Positions 47,675 through 56,274 of a DNA stretch of 64,000 bases are shown one piece after another. Position 1 is the first letter of the stretch. Every line of letters starts with the position of its first letter. The stretch is taken from contig NZ_FUYH01000001.1 of the NCBI RefSeq assembly GCF_900167605.1, positions 62,001 to 126,000 on the forward strand, in the 5' to 3' direction. Source of the DNA: Caloramator quimbayensis (GTDB taxonomy: Bacteria; Bacillota; Clostridia; Clostridiales; Caloramatoraceae). Position numbers and translations under genes: made by a program. Under the pieces are notes generated by a model. That model was given only the letters and a program-made list of their open reading frames with translations, made no database searches and was not told where the DNA came from.

Positions 47675-48865
47675 ATGAATACAGCTAACAGTTTGCTAAA
47701 AAAATTAATAACTTCAAATTTATATTCTCGCTATAGTGGTATTTTATCTTTATCAGATATTCCTATATTTCTAATAGATACAAATGGAGATATTTTACTT
47801 GAATTAATTCCATCTCCCGATTTTTGTACACAAATATGTCAAGAAAACAAAAAAAAAGTTTGTTTTGACTATAAAAGTCATTTAAAACCAAACTGTGAAA
47901 GTAAATTTGTGTGCCAATATGGTCTTGAAAATATAATTTTCCCAATTATAGTTCAAAATGAAACAATTGGTTATATAGCAGGCATGCAAGTATATTTAAA
48001 AAAAAATGAACATAAAAAATATATGATTGACATTCATTCTTTAAAAGATAAAAAGTCTATAGACTTGGAATATATAGCTAAGTGTATTTCCTCGCTTAAA
48101 ACAGTAGAAGCAAATAAAATTAGAATACATGAACAATTATGCGGTCAAATTGCTAAAAACATATCTATTGATTTGTCAGAAAGCATAAGTTATAAAAATT
48201 TAGATATAGAAAGATTATCTATAGAAAAGGAAATACTTGAAAAAAAAATTATAGATTTAGAAGCAAAGAATATGTCTCTTGTTGTCAATCCTCATTTTTT
48301 GTTTAATACATTAAATTGTATTGCCCGCATTGCTTATTTTGAAAATTCCCATACTACAGAAGAGCTAATTTATTGTCTTTCTGATTTATTACGCTACAAT
48401 TTAAAGCAGGATAATCAGCTTCATACCATAGGTGCAGAAATTGATAATATAGAAAAATATTTATATATTCAAAAAGCACGTTTTAAAAATCGTTTAGAAT
48501 ATACTATTGATGTTCCTGAAAACCTTAAGTCTTATAGAATTCCAAACATGGTTATCCAGCCTATTGTTGAAAACGCTATTATTCACGGTATTACTCCAAA
48601 ACGAGACGGTGGTACAGTAGGTATTTATGCAGAAAAACATAATAATGATATTATCATTTCCATCATTGATAATGGTAATGGTTTCCCAAAGGAATTTTTA
48701 AATAGGTTAGAACAATCTGAAAATAAATTGGGTATAGGATTTTGGAGTACAGACAAGCGTATAAAGAAGTATTATGGAGAAAAATATGGTTTAAATATTT
48801 TAAAATCTGATTATAGTGGAAGTACTGTTACTATTACGATTTCCACACAACCTATTCTGAGGTGA
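47675..48865 (+). CDS. PocR-domain sensor histidine kinase (LytS/YesM-type catalytic core)
   Basis: A 396 aa cytoplasmic kinase with no transmembrane segment. Residues ~25-130 form a PocR-type ligand domain (CTQICQENKKKVCFDY, CESKFVCQYGLENIIFPI, IGYIAGMQVY) with a cysteine cluster. A coiled coil follows, then the His kinase box NPHFLFNTLN and a HATPase domain with PIVENAIIHGI and GNGFP/GIGFWST. PocR domains sense small alcohol- or diol-like metabolites in known BMC regulators, so a choline-pathway signal is likely. GAGGTG lies 11 bases before the ATG. It is paired with the next gene. Confidence 0.87.
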   Translation: MNTANSLLKKLITSNLYSRYSGILSLSDIPIFLIDTNGDILLELIPSPDFCTQICQENKKKVCFDYKSHLKPNCESKFVCQYGLENIIFPIIVQNETIGYIAGMQVYLKKNEHKKYMIDIHSLKDKKSIDLEYIAKCISSLKTVEANKIRIHEQLCGQIAKNISIDLSESISYKNLDIERLSIEKEILEKKIIDLEAKNMSLVVNPHFLFNTLNCIARIAYFENSHTTEELIYCLSDLLRYNLKQDNQLHTIGAEIDNIEKYLYIQKARFKNRLEYTIDVPENLKSYRIPNMVIQPIVENAIIHGITPKRDGGTVGIYAEKHNNDIIISIIDNGNGFPKEFLNRLEQSENKLGIGFWSTDKRIKKYYGEKYGLNILKSDYSGSTVTITISTQPILR

Positions 48866-48869
48866 TAAT

Positions 48870-49643
48870 ATGAGCGTAGTTTTGATTGTAGAAGATGAAA
48901 TACTTGAACAGGAATTTCTTAAATCTATTATATCTAAAGAAGTTCTTCCTGAGGACTCAGTTTTAACCTGCGAAAGTGGAGTTGAGGCTATCAAATTATC
49001 AAAGCAGTATCATCCAGATATAATATTAATGGATATAATGATACCAGAACTTGATGGTATTAGAACCATTGAAAATATAAGAAAATTCCTACCTGATGCG
49101 TGTATATCAGTATTATCTGCCTCATCAGATTTTTGTTATGCACAAAAAGCAATCAGCCTTAAGGTTTTCGAATATCTATTAAAACCAATAAAGCCCAATG
49201 ATCTAAAGCAGCTTTTAAAGCAGATGCTCGAAATAACATTAAAACGTAATACTTTAACGCAGAGTAATCCTTTTGTAAGCAACATTGATTTGAAAGAACC
49301 TTGCTCAAATTCCATCAGTGAATCAATAGAATATATTAAAGAACATTTTAGAGAAAAAATAACTTTACAAACAGTTGCATCTCATGCATTTTTTAATCCA
49401 AAATATTTTAGTCATATTTTTAAAAAAGAAATGGGAGTTTCATTTTCAGAATATATTATTAATCTACGAATACAATATGCATGTAAGCTACTTGAATCAA
49501 CCAATTATCCTGCTTACCGTATTTCATTAGAATGCGGCTTCTCTGACCCTTCATATTTTAACAGAGTATTTTGTAAACAAATGAAAATGACTCCTCAGGC
49601 ATATAGAAAACATATTCGAAAATCGATACAAAGATGTTATTAA
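48870..49643 (+). CDS. AraC-family response regulator
   Basis: A 257 aa regulator with an N-terminal receiver (VLIVEDEILEQEF, phosphoacceptor Asp in IILMDIMIPELDG, Lys in YLLKPIKP) and a C-terminal AraC double helix-turn-helix (ITLQTVASHAFFNPKYFSHIFKK... ISLECGFSDPSYFNRVFCK). GAGGTG overlaps the kinase stop, so the two are coupled. It presumably activates the convergent BMC operon and/or the alcohol dehydrogenase gene. Confidence 0.92.
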   Translation: MSVVLIVEDEILEQEFLKSIISKEVLPEDSVLTCESGVEAIKLSKQYHPDIILMDIMIPELDGIRTIENIRKFLPDACISVLSASSDFCYAQKAISLKVFEYLLKPIKPNDLKQLLKQMLEITLKRNTLTQSNPFVSNIDLKEPCSNSISESIEYIKEHFREKITLQTVASHAFFNPKYFSHIFKKEMGVSFSEYIINLRIQYACKLLESTNYPAYRISLECGFSDPSYFNRVFCKQMKMTPQAYRKHIRKSIQRCY

Positions 49644-49696
49644 CTGATTTAATATAAAAACTATATTATGCCATTTTGTCAATGCACGCATGGTTT

Positions 49697-49739
49697 TAAT
49701 ATTAATAGGGGATAGATATTCTATCCCCTATTAATATTA
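49697..49739. terminator. strong bidirectional terminator at the end of the BMC operon
   Basis: A perfect 20 bp inverted repeat (49697-49716 / 49720-49739, core AATAGGGGATAGA) with a TAT loop and T-rich flanks on both sides. It lies between the convergent response regulator and last BMC-H gene. Confidence 0.9.
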
Positions 49740-49754
49740 TTGTATAAATTACTT

Positions 49755-50036
49755 TTATTCTACTTTTTTTGGAAGAATAGTTTCAACTTCAACATGAGGA
49801 CGTGGAATTACATGAACTGAAATTAATTCCCCAACTCTTTGTGCAGCTGCAGCACCTGCATCAGTTGCTGCCTTTACAGCTCCCACATCTCCTCTTGCCA
49901 TTACTGTTACAAGTCCTCCTCCAACATGTTCTTTACCTACAAGATATACATTTGCTGCTTTTACCATAGCATCAGCTGCTTCAATTGCTCCTACTAACCC
50001 TTTTGTTTCTATCATTCCTAATGCATCATATTTCAT
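49755..50036 (-). CDS. BMC-H hexameric shell protein (copy 1)
   Basis: Single-BMC-domain shell protein of 93 aa ([51 protein letters not shown]), PduA/EutM-like, forming the facets of the compartment. It is identical to the next gene over its first 91 residues, with only the tail differing (KKVE). GGAGG precedes the ATG. It is the last gene of the operon. Confidence 0.97.
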   Translation of the reverse strand: MKYDALGMIETKGLVGAIEAADAMVKAANVYLVGKEHVGGGLVTVMARGDVGAVKAATDAGAAAAQRVGELISVHVIPRPHVEVETILPKKVE

Positions 50037-50052
50037 TTTTTATTCCTCCTAT
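49771..50052. repeat. 282 bp direct repeat, copy 1 (BMC-H gene)
   Basis: By eye, base-for-base identical to 50102-50383, including synonymous positions and the ribosome binding site. The flanking sequences differ, so the boundaries are sharp. Confidence 0.9.
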
Positions 50053-50070
50053 ACATTAATTTTATTTTTA

Positions 50071-50367
50071 TTATAAACTATTATTTTCTTCTGCTTTTTT
50101 GGGAAGAATAGTTTCAACTTCAACATGAGGACGTGGAATTACATGAACTGAAATTAATTCCCCAACTCTTTGTGCAGCTGCAGCACCTGCATCAGTTGCT
50201 GCCTTTACAGCTCCCACATCTCCTCTTGCCATTACTGTTACAAGTCCTCCTCCAACATGTTCTTTACCTACAAGATATACATTTGCTGCTTTTACCATAG
50301 CATCAGCTGCTTCAATTGCTCCTACTAACCCTTTTGTTTCTATCATTCCTAATGCATCATATTTCAT
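50071..50367 (-). CDS. BMC-H hexameric shell protein (copy 2)
   Basis: A 98 aa PduA/EutM-like shell protein, same BMC domain as its neighbour, with a longer tail KKAEENNSL. It lies 34 bases before copy 1 and 19 bases after pduL. Identical coding DNA suggests a recent duplication or ongoing gene conversion and would double the dose of the main facet protein. Confidence 0.97.
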   Translation of the reverse strand: MKYDALGMIETKGLVGAIEAADAMVKAANVYLVGKEHVGGGLVTVMARGDVGAVKAATDAGAAAAQRVGELISVHVIPRPHVEVETILPKKAEENNSL

Positions 50368-50383
50368 TTTTTATTCCTCCTAT
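50102..50383. repeat. 282 bp direct repeat, copy 2 (BMC-H gene)
   Basis: Partner of 49771-50052; offset 331 bases. Confidence 0.9.
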
Positions 50384-50386
50384 TCT

Positions 50387-51040
50387 TTATTTTATTATTG
50401 TAATTTTAGATAAATTATTAAGACTCATAGCATTTGCTTCTTCAGTATCAACATGAAATTCTAACGCTGAAGAATCATTTGCTCTTACAACAACATTGTT
50501 ATAAATACCACCTCTTGGTCCTTCAACCTTAATACTAACAATTTGCCCATCATGAACGCCAAATCGTTTTGCATCTTCATGAGTCATATGAATATGTCTT
50601 TGCGCAATAATCAGACCATCTGGTGTCTGAATAGAACCCTTAGGTCCAACTATTGTAATCCCAGGTGTTTCATTCAAATCCCCTGACATCCTCGGTTGTG
50701 CAAATACGCCAAGTTTAAAGCAATCTCCTGCAAGTACTTCTATTTGTGTCTTGCTGCGTACTGGTCCAAGGATTCTAACCTTTTCAATAGCACCTTTAGG
50801 ACCACAAATTATTACTGTTTCCTCGCAAGCATATTGCCCAGGCTGTGATAAATCTTTTATCTTTTTCAATTCATACCCTTCCCCAAATAGGTAATTCAAA
50901 TCTGCTTGAGAAAGATGTACATGTCGATTGGAAACCCCAACTGGAATTTCATACATATCTTTTTTTTTCTCTTCAACTGCTAAATTGCTTTGAACAGTTT
51001 CCAATAAAAGTTTTATTACAGCTTCATACTTGTTGTCCAT
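50387..51040 (-). CDS. pduL: phosphate propanoyl/acetyltransferase PduL
   Basis: Converts acetyl-CoA made in the lumen to acetyl phosphate and recycles CoA. The 217 aa protein has two related beta-barrel halves with the zinc-binding motifs SNRHVHLSQADL and AQRHIHMTHEDA. The first ~20 residues (EAVIKLLLETVQSNLA) form an amphipathic helix, typical of an encapsulation peptide. AAAGGGG lies before the ATG. It follows the aldehyde dehydrogenase by one base. Confidence 0.96.
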   Translation of the reverse strand: MDNKYEAVIKLLLETVQSNLAVEEKKKDMYEIPVGVSNRHVHLSQADLNYLFGEGYELKKIKDLSQPGQYACEETVIICGPKGAIEKVRILGPVRSKTQIEVLAGDCFKLGVFAQPRMSGDLNETPGITIVGPKGSIQTPDGLIIAQRHIHMTHEDAKRFGVHDGQIVSIKVEGPRGGIYNNVVVRANDSSALEFHVDTEEANAMSLNNLSKITIIK

Positions 51041-51041
51041 T

Positions 51042-52628
51042 TTAATTGACCCCTTTCATTGCATTTACAAGCTCACCAATGAGTTTTAAAAGCTTTTCAT
51101 TATCATCTGAAGAGGTTGTTGAACAGCAACTTTGTTTCTGTGAAGCATATGAAGCAGGACAGTTCTGTGACACAAATGATGCTGGACTTGTAGAAAGGTA
51201 TCCCATATTATTTTTAACTTCATTATTACCGCAAAGCTCAGGATAATTAAAAGTTGAATCATTTGCAGCTAAGGTACTGCAATCTTTAATTCCATATGCT
51301 ACTCTCTTTATATTAATTAAATGCATGGGACCAACATTTTCCGAAACAGAACTTCCTCCCCATGTTCCACAGCCTAATGTAAGTGAAGGCAGTAATCCTG
51401 TGCTTGCACCAGTACCTCCTTGGCTTCCGCCTGTGTTAACAAGAATACGAGCTGCTGGTTTTGTAGCAAATTTCATAACCATATCTTTATCCTCTGTATG
51501 TATACTCATTGTATGTCCAATACCGTTTTGAAGAAGTTTAATGCTAAGTTCACACGCCTCTTTCCAATCCTTAACTGTATAGAATGCAAGTACTGTTGTT
51601 AATTTTTCATATGATAGAGGATAGTCATCACCAACACCTTGCTGTTCTCCAATTAAAACCTTTGTACCTTCTGGGATTGAAAAACCTGCTGCTTCTGCTA
51701 TTACCTGCGGTGTCCTTCCTACAAATTTTGCATTCATTGCGTGTCCATTTTTAAATAACAACTTGCATACTTTTGAAGTTTCTTCTGGCGTCATAAAATA
51801 ACCGCCCTGCTTTTTAAATTCAGATATTACTCTATCACGGTTACATTCTTCAACAATTACAGATTGTTCAGAAGCACATACAGTACCATTGTCAAATGTC
51901 TTACTGCTCATTATATTTTTTACAGCCTTCTCAACATCAGCTGTTTTTTCAATATAAGCAGGTGAATTGCCTGCACCAACACCTAAAGCAGGTTTTCCCG
52001 AACTATATGCAGCCTTTACCATTCCAGGGCCACCAGTTGCAATAATCATTGAAACCTCTTTTGATTTCATTAATTCATTTGTAGCCTCAATAGATGGTAT
52101 TTCAATACAACTTATTATATTTTCAGGAGCCCCTGCTTCAACTGCTGCATCATGCATCAGTTTTGCTGCTTTCATTGTGCACTTTAATGCAGAAGGATGT
52201 GGTGAAAATATTATTGCATTTCGAGATTTAATCGATATTATAGATTTAAAAATAACAGTTGAGGTTGGATTTGTTGAAGGAACAATACCTAAAAGAAGTC
52301 CCATAGGTTCTGCAATATCAATTACCTTTTTATTCACATCTTCCCTGATTACTCCTATAGTTTTCATGTCCTTAATCGCTTCATATAACATAGTAGAAGC
52401 CATATGATTTTTGTAAGTCTTGTCCTTTACATTTCCAAATCCAGTTTCTTCTACAGCCATTTTAGCAAGGCAAACTGAATGTTCTTTCGCTACTTTAACC
52501 ATATTGCATAGAATTTTATTTATTTGTTCTTCTGTATAGTTTGCAATTTGATCTGCAGCAATTTTACCTAATCGTGCCAGGTCCCTTGCTTCCTGTATTG
52601 AACGCAAATCTGTATCAATGTTTTGCAC
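51042..52628 (-). CDS. CoA-acylating aldehyde dehydrogenase of the choline BMC (CutF/EutE-like)
   Basis: Oxidises acetaldehyde to acetyl-CoA with NAD. About 528 aa. The catalytic Cys is in FDNGTVCASEQ (about residue 251), cofactor contacts in GVGAGNSPAYIEKTADV, and GGSQGGTGASTGL is conserved. The C-terminus has a Ser/Cys-rich linker ending in a helix (NEKLLKLIGELVNAMKGV) that looks like an encapsulation peptide. GTG at 52628 is preferred because GGGGG is eight bases upstream; ATG at 52643 is the alternative. It sits directly before pduL, the next enzyme. Confidence 0.94.
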   Translation of the reverse strand: MQNIDTDLRSIQEARDLARLGKIAADQIANYTEEQINKILCNMVKVAKEHSVCLAKMAVEETGFGNVKDKTYKNHMASTMLYEAIKDMKTIGVIREDVNKKVIDIAEPMGLLLGIVPSTNPTSTVIFKSIISIKSRNAIIFSPHPSALKCTMKAAKLMHDAAVEAGAPENIISCIEIPSIEATNELMKSKEVSMIIATGGPGMVKAAYSSGKPALGVGAGNSPAYIEKTADVEKAVKNIMSSKTFDNGTVCASEQSVIVEECNRDRVISEFKKQGGYFMTPEETSKVCKLLFKNGHAMNAKFVGRTPQVIAEAAGFSIPEGTKVLIGEQQGVGDDYPLSYEKLTTVLAFYTVKDWKEACELSIKLLQNGIGHTMSIHTEDKDMVMKFATKPAARILVNTGGSQGGTGASTGLLPSLTLGCGTWGGSSVSENVGPMHLINIKRVAYGIKDCSTLAANDSTFNYPELCGNNEVKNNMGYLSTSPASFVSQNCPASYASQKQSCCSTTSSDDNEKLLKLIGELVNAMKGVN

Positions 52629-52680
52629 TTGAAATACCCCCATTCTTTTTTATTTTATATTTTTAATAATTATTATAATT

Positions 52681-53382
52681 TTACTGATTATGCTCGTAAT
52701 ATTCTCTAAATTCTTTTAGGAGTAAATTCTTGTCTGCCTTAGAAATTAATCTTCCTTTTATTCCAAAGTTTTTATATTTGCGAGATAGGTTTCTGAGTTC
52801 TACAACTTTAAACTTATTAAGAACCTGAATTGTTTGTTCTAATCCACATTCAAGTACCATCTTATCAATAGCTTTCTTATTTTTTAGTTTACTTAAATCT
52901 ATGTCTAATGAGCTATCATTTTTATCTTCTATTAATTCCTTAGCATCTAATTCTTTTGATTGTAAATCCTCAACTATTTTTTTTTCAACTACTACATCAT
53001 TTATTGTTTCAGTAGAATTAGCAGTATCTCTTTCAATAACTTTTGGTAACATTTCCTCATCAGCTTTATTCAAAGGAAGCTCTATAATATCTTTATCCTT
53101 TAAATTTACTTCTGATATAATTGTACCAATTAATTCTTCATGCGGTCGTGGAATTACATGTTGTGAAATCAAGAATGTACTGCTTATCATATTGACTGCT
53201 GCTGCACCAGCATCAACCGCCGCCTTAACAGCTCCCACATCACCAGCTACCGTAATAGATACAAGCCCGCCGCCTACATATACTTTTTCTAAAAGAGTTA
53301 CATCAGCTGCTTTAAGCATGGCATCTGCACTTTCAATTGCTGCAATAAGTCCTATTGTCTCAATTAACCCAAGAGCCTGCAT
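52681..53382 (-). CDS. BMC shell protein with C-terminal extension and SAP-like tail
   Basis: A 233 aa protein. Residues 1-90 are a BMC domain ([47 protein letters not shown]). Residues ~95-165 are a charged, low-complexity linker. The last ~60 residues are helical, with FKVVELRNLSRKYKNFGIKG-type spacing like SAP or Rho-N modules that bind nucleic acid or protein. The layout recalls PduK and EutK, but the tail sequence differs. GAGGTGG precedes the ATG. It may anchor cargo or the compartment. Confidence 0.85.
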   Translation of the reverse strand: MQALGLIETIGLIAAIESADAMLKAADVTLLEKVYVGGGLVSITVAGDVGAVKAAVDAGAAAVNMISSTFLISQHVIPRPHEELIGTIISEVNLKDKDIIELPLNKADEEMLPKVIERDTANSTETINDVVVEKKIVEDLQSKELDAKELIEDKNDSSLDIDLSKLKNKKAIDKMVLECGLEQTIQVLNKFKVVELRNLSRKYKNFGIKGRLISKADKNLLLKEFREYYEHNQ

Positions 53383-53412
53383 TCTTTAACCACCTCAGCT
53401 TACTTAAGCATT

Positions 53413-54063
53413 CTAATATGTTACATAGAATGCCTTCATCTTGTTAGGTGAACCAAAGGTTATTTTAACCCCTTTTGGAAAGAATACTGAATCTCCAGGA
53501 TTAGCAGTATAAACTTTTTCGCCTGCTTTTACCGTTAATGTACCTTCAACAACATAGTAAATTTCCTGGCAAGCAGTTTCCCAATCGAAATTGCAGTCCT
53601 CAATTGTAATAAATCCTGCGTTCATCGAAGATCCATCTTTAGAATTTATTATTTCCTGATAGAACACCTTATTGTTAGAATTACCTGTATCAAGTGCTTC
53701 ATATCTAACAGAACTGCCTCTTACTACTTTCAACCCAGTCGAATCTACTTCTGAAACATAAGGCTTATTAGAAAGTATATCCATCACTCCGTTTAAAAGT
53801 CCTTTATCCATAAGAGCTCTTAATACTTTGTAAATCATTTCACTGTCAATTTCATCATCACATACCTTTGCTTCAGAAGGTTTGATTTCACAGATATTTT
53901 CTTTGCATACAGATATCGGTTGTTCAGTCGAAAACTCTATTCCGATGTTTCTTGCTGCATCTTTCGCTGAAGGTGTAACAATAGTATTATTGTCAATATA
54001 TATAACTTTTCTACCTTCTTTTTGTGCATTTTCAACATCCTTTACACAAATTAATTTTTTCAT
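53413..54063 (-). CDS. eutQ: EutQ-like cupin protein
   Basis: A 216 aa protein. The C-terminal ~110 residues form the EutQ cupin (CNFDWETACQEIYYVVEGTL, NPGDSVFFPKGV). The N-terminal part has TPSAKDAARNIGIEF, also seen in the EutT-like protein of this operon. EutQ has been described as having acetate kinase activity, which would use the acetyl phosphate from PduL; no separate ackA is present in this window. AAAGGATGTG precedes the ATG at 54063. Confidence 0.88.
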   Translation of the reverse strand: MKKLICVKDVENAQKEGRKVIYIDNNTIVTPSAKDAARNIGIEFSTEQPISVCKENICEIKPSEAKVCDDEIDSEMIYKVLRALMDKGLLNGVMDILSNKPYVSEVDSTGLKVVRGSSVRYEALDTGNSNNKVFYQEIINSKDGSSMNAGFITIEDCNFDWETACQEIYYVVEGTLTVKAGEKVYTANPGDSVFFPKGVKITFGSPNKMKAFYVTY

Positions 54064-54113
54064 TATTTCACATCCTTTCATTTAGCAGCATAATATTAAA
54101 TTATTTGTATGTA

Positions 54114-54662
54114 TTAAAGCAAAGAAGCTACTAATACATTTGATGGGGAAGGAATAACCTCTAAATTCACTAATAAGCCTTTTTCCTGTGCAATAGTCTT
54201 CCCTGCTTCAATACCAGCTTTAACTGCAGCCACATCACCTGTAAATGTAAAGAAAGACTTACCTCCAAGACCACTTCCTAAACGTAATTCCAAAGGCTGT
54301 AAATCTGCTGCCTTAAGAATAGCATCTGCAGCAATTATCATTGTCGATAGTGAAAAGGATTCCATAATTCCAAGCGCTTTAATTTTATCAGGCATTGTTG
54401 TTCCTGTAATTGCTCTGAAAATGTCAGGAGTAACATTCGGTATAATTATTGAATCTACCAAAAACTCCTCTGCCAGTCTTTCTCCAACACTTACTGAATC
54501 CTGAACTGCTGCAACGTCACCCTGAACAATAGCGATGTATTTTCCAGGACAAACTGAGGAAGCTGTTACTATTTCAACTTCTGAAGTTTTTACCATCTGA
54601 TCCACTGCATATATACCACGAGCTATACTTGTAAACTCAACCATTCCTATTGCATTCGACAC
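54114..54662 (-). CDS. tandem-BMC shell protein, PduT-like (Fe-S pore)
   Basis: A 182 aa BMC-T with two fused BMC domains (GMVEFTSIARGIYAVDQMV and GIMESFSLSTMIIAADAIL). Cys38 in SSVCPGKYIAIV falls at the position where PduT binds a 4Fe-4S cluster at its trimer pore. The start is GTG, one base after the pduS-like stop, with GGAGGG upstream. Next to a PduS-like flavoprotein it probably passes electrons across the shell. Confidence 0.9.
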   Translation of the reverse strand: MSNAIGMVEFTSIARGIYAVDQMVKTSEVEIVTASSVCPGKYIAIVQGDVAAVQDSVSVGERLAEEFLVDSIIIPNVTPDIFRAITGTTMPDKIKALGIMESFSLSTMIIAADAILKAADLQPLELRLGSGLGGKSFFTFTGDVAAVKAGIEAGKTIAQEKGLLVNLEVIPSPSNVLVASLL

Positions 54663-54663
54663 A

Positions 54664-55992
54664 TCAGTCCCTCCTTATCACGATAAAATCTTTTCCTACT
54701 TCTTCAACCGTTCCTGAAATGCTTGCATGAATCGAAGCTCCTAAACTTCCATCAGGGATATTACCAATTTTCTGTCCAATGCTGACATGTTCTCCAATTG
54801 ATACAATTGGAATTGCAGCTGCTCCTACATGCTGCCTTGTAGCAATGTGAACAAGTTCGGGCATTAAATCAACTTCTTTTACTGGAGCCATCTTATCAAA
54901 ACTATGCAAACCTAATCTTGCGATAAGGCGCTTACTTGGAGTCAGACGGTATTCACGACTTTTACGCGGGGAAAATTCATTATTTACTGGTTTATATTTT
55001 ATATTCTCCTGTAGCAGCTTATCCTTAAAATAAAGGTTAGCTGATTTAGGGTAAAGTCCTGCAGGACATGAGAATAATTCACATAAATTGCACTGACAAC
55101 AAAGCTGTGCAATCTTTACATCCTCAATATCTGTTAATGAATAATTCAAAGCTCTCATCATTTTATGCGGCTGAACATTATGTCCTAAAAGATAACGCGG
55201 ACACATATCTGTACACATACGGCACTGTTCACATGAAGCTTTGTTTACTCTTTTTGCCTGTTCTATGTTGGTAGATTTTCTGCGTATCAGAGGATGATTC
55301 TTTTTTAAAATTACAAAGCCCTTATTTTTCTTAGTAATATATCCATCTATATTATTTAAAACTGCTCCCATCATCGGTCCGCCATCAATAACGCTATAAT
55401 CATCAAAATTATCTATACCGCTAAGTTTTAAAACATCTATAATCGGTGTCCCAATAGGTACTTTTACAGTCAGACGTTCTGGAACATCTCCAGCAATAGT
55501 AATATATTTTTCTGTAACAGGCTTATCTATACTGGCATAATAAATATTTAATGCTGTTTCTACATTAACTACTACACATCCCACATTGATTGGAATACCA
55601 GCTTCTGGAACAACTCTGCCAGTCAATTCATAAACTAAAACTTGTTCATCACCAGCTGGATAAATATCTAAGAGTTCTTTAACTTCTATAAAATCACTTA
55701 AGCACAGAGCTTCAATTCTTTCATTCAATTTTGCAATTACTTCTTTATGTTTTCCTTTAATTCCTATAATCCCCTTTTTAGCACCAACCAAATTACCTGC
55801 TTCTTTAAATCCTCTAATTATTTCATTAGGAAACATTAGCATTAACTGTTGGTCTACTCTAAGCAAAGGTTCACATTCAGCAGCATTAAGAAGTATATAT
55901 TCTGCCTTTGAGGAAAGCTTTACATATGTAGGAAACCCTGCACCGCCTGCACCTATAACACCAGCTTCTCTCACTTTATCAAGAAGACTCAT
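54664..55992 (-). CDS. PduS/RnfC-like iron-sulfur flavoprotein
   Basis: A 442 aa redox protein. The N-terminal RnfC-type region (GVIGAGGAGFPTYVKL, LLNAAECEPLLRVD) binds NADH/FMN, and a SLBB-like middle follows. Two 4Fe-4S clusters are marked by CEQCRMCTDMCP and CCQCNLCELFSCP, then a C-terminal barrel-sandwich segment. In propanediol BMCs PduS reduces cob(II)alamin; here the main enzyme needs no B12, so its role is probably electron transfer, for instance to CutD or through the PduT-like pore. GAGGTG precedes the ATG at 55992. Confidence 0.9.
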   Translation of the reverse strand: MSLLDKVREAGVIGAGGAGFPTYVKLSSKAEYILLNAAECEPLLRVDQQLMLMFPNEIIRGFKEAGNLVGAKKGIIGIKGKHKEVIAKLNERIEALCLSDFIEVKELLDIYPAGDEQVLVYELTGRVVPEAGIPINVGCVVVNVETALNIYYASIDKPVTEKYITIAGDVPERLTVKVPIGTPIIDVLKLSGIDNFDDYSVIDGGPMMGAVLNNIDGYITKKNKGFVILKKNHPLIRRKSTNIEQAKRVNKASCEQCRMCTDMCPRYLLGHNVQPHKMMRALNYSLTDIEDVKIAQLCCQCNLCELFSCPAGLYPKSANLYFKDKLLQENIKYKPVNNEFSPRKSREYRLTPSKRLIARLGLHSFDKMAPVKEVDLMPELVHIATRQHVGAAAIPIVSIGEHVSIGQKIGNIPDGSLGASIHASISGTVEEVGKDFIVIRRD

Positions 55993-56010
55993 TATTATCA
56001 CCTCAAAAGT

Positions 56011-56274
56011 TTACTCAAAATTACAATCTTCATCTATAATTCCAACAACTACTGCATCAACTGGGATCTTATCATCATCGAGCATTCGGCGTGCTGACGA
56101 ACCTGTACAAACAATAACCCTATCTCCAATTCCAGCACTTATAGTGTCAACAACAATAAGTCGTCTGCCTGCTTCAATTCCACCTATTACTTCTGCCAGC
56201 ATAAACTTTAATCCATTAAGGGATTCGCATTTTCTTGTTGCCCATATATTATCAATAAGTTTTGCTGTTAACAT
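56011..56274 (-). CDS. eutN: BMC vertex protein EutN/CcmL family
   Basis: An 87 aa pentamer-forming shell protein (LIDNIWATRKCESLNGLKFM, VVDTISAGIGDRVIVCTGSSARR, PVDAVVVGIID) that closes the vertices of the shell. The ATG overlaps the end of the preceding BMC gene by seven bases. GGGGAATG lies upstream. Confidence 0.95.
   Translation of the reverse strand: MLTAKLIDNIWATRKCESLNGLKFMLAEVIGGIEAGRRLIVVDTISAGIGDRVIVCTGSSARRMLDDDKIPVDAVVVGIIDEDCNFE

Noticed and set aside
49755-50367. Repeated DNA considered as a CRISPR or transposon repeat
   Set aside because: Only two long copies exist and each is a complete BMC-H gene; this is gene duplication.
51967-53389. Long plus-strand open frames (146 and 162 aa) opposite the aldehyde dehydrogenase and the tailed BMC gene
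   Set aside because: They are antisense shadows of strongly supported genes, without start signals or recognisable domains.
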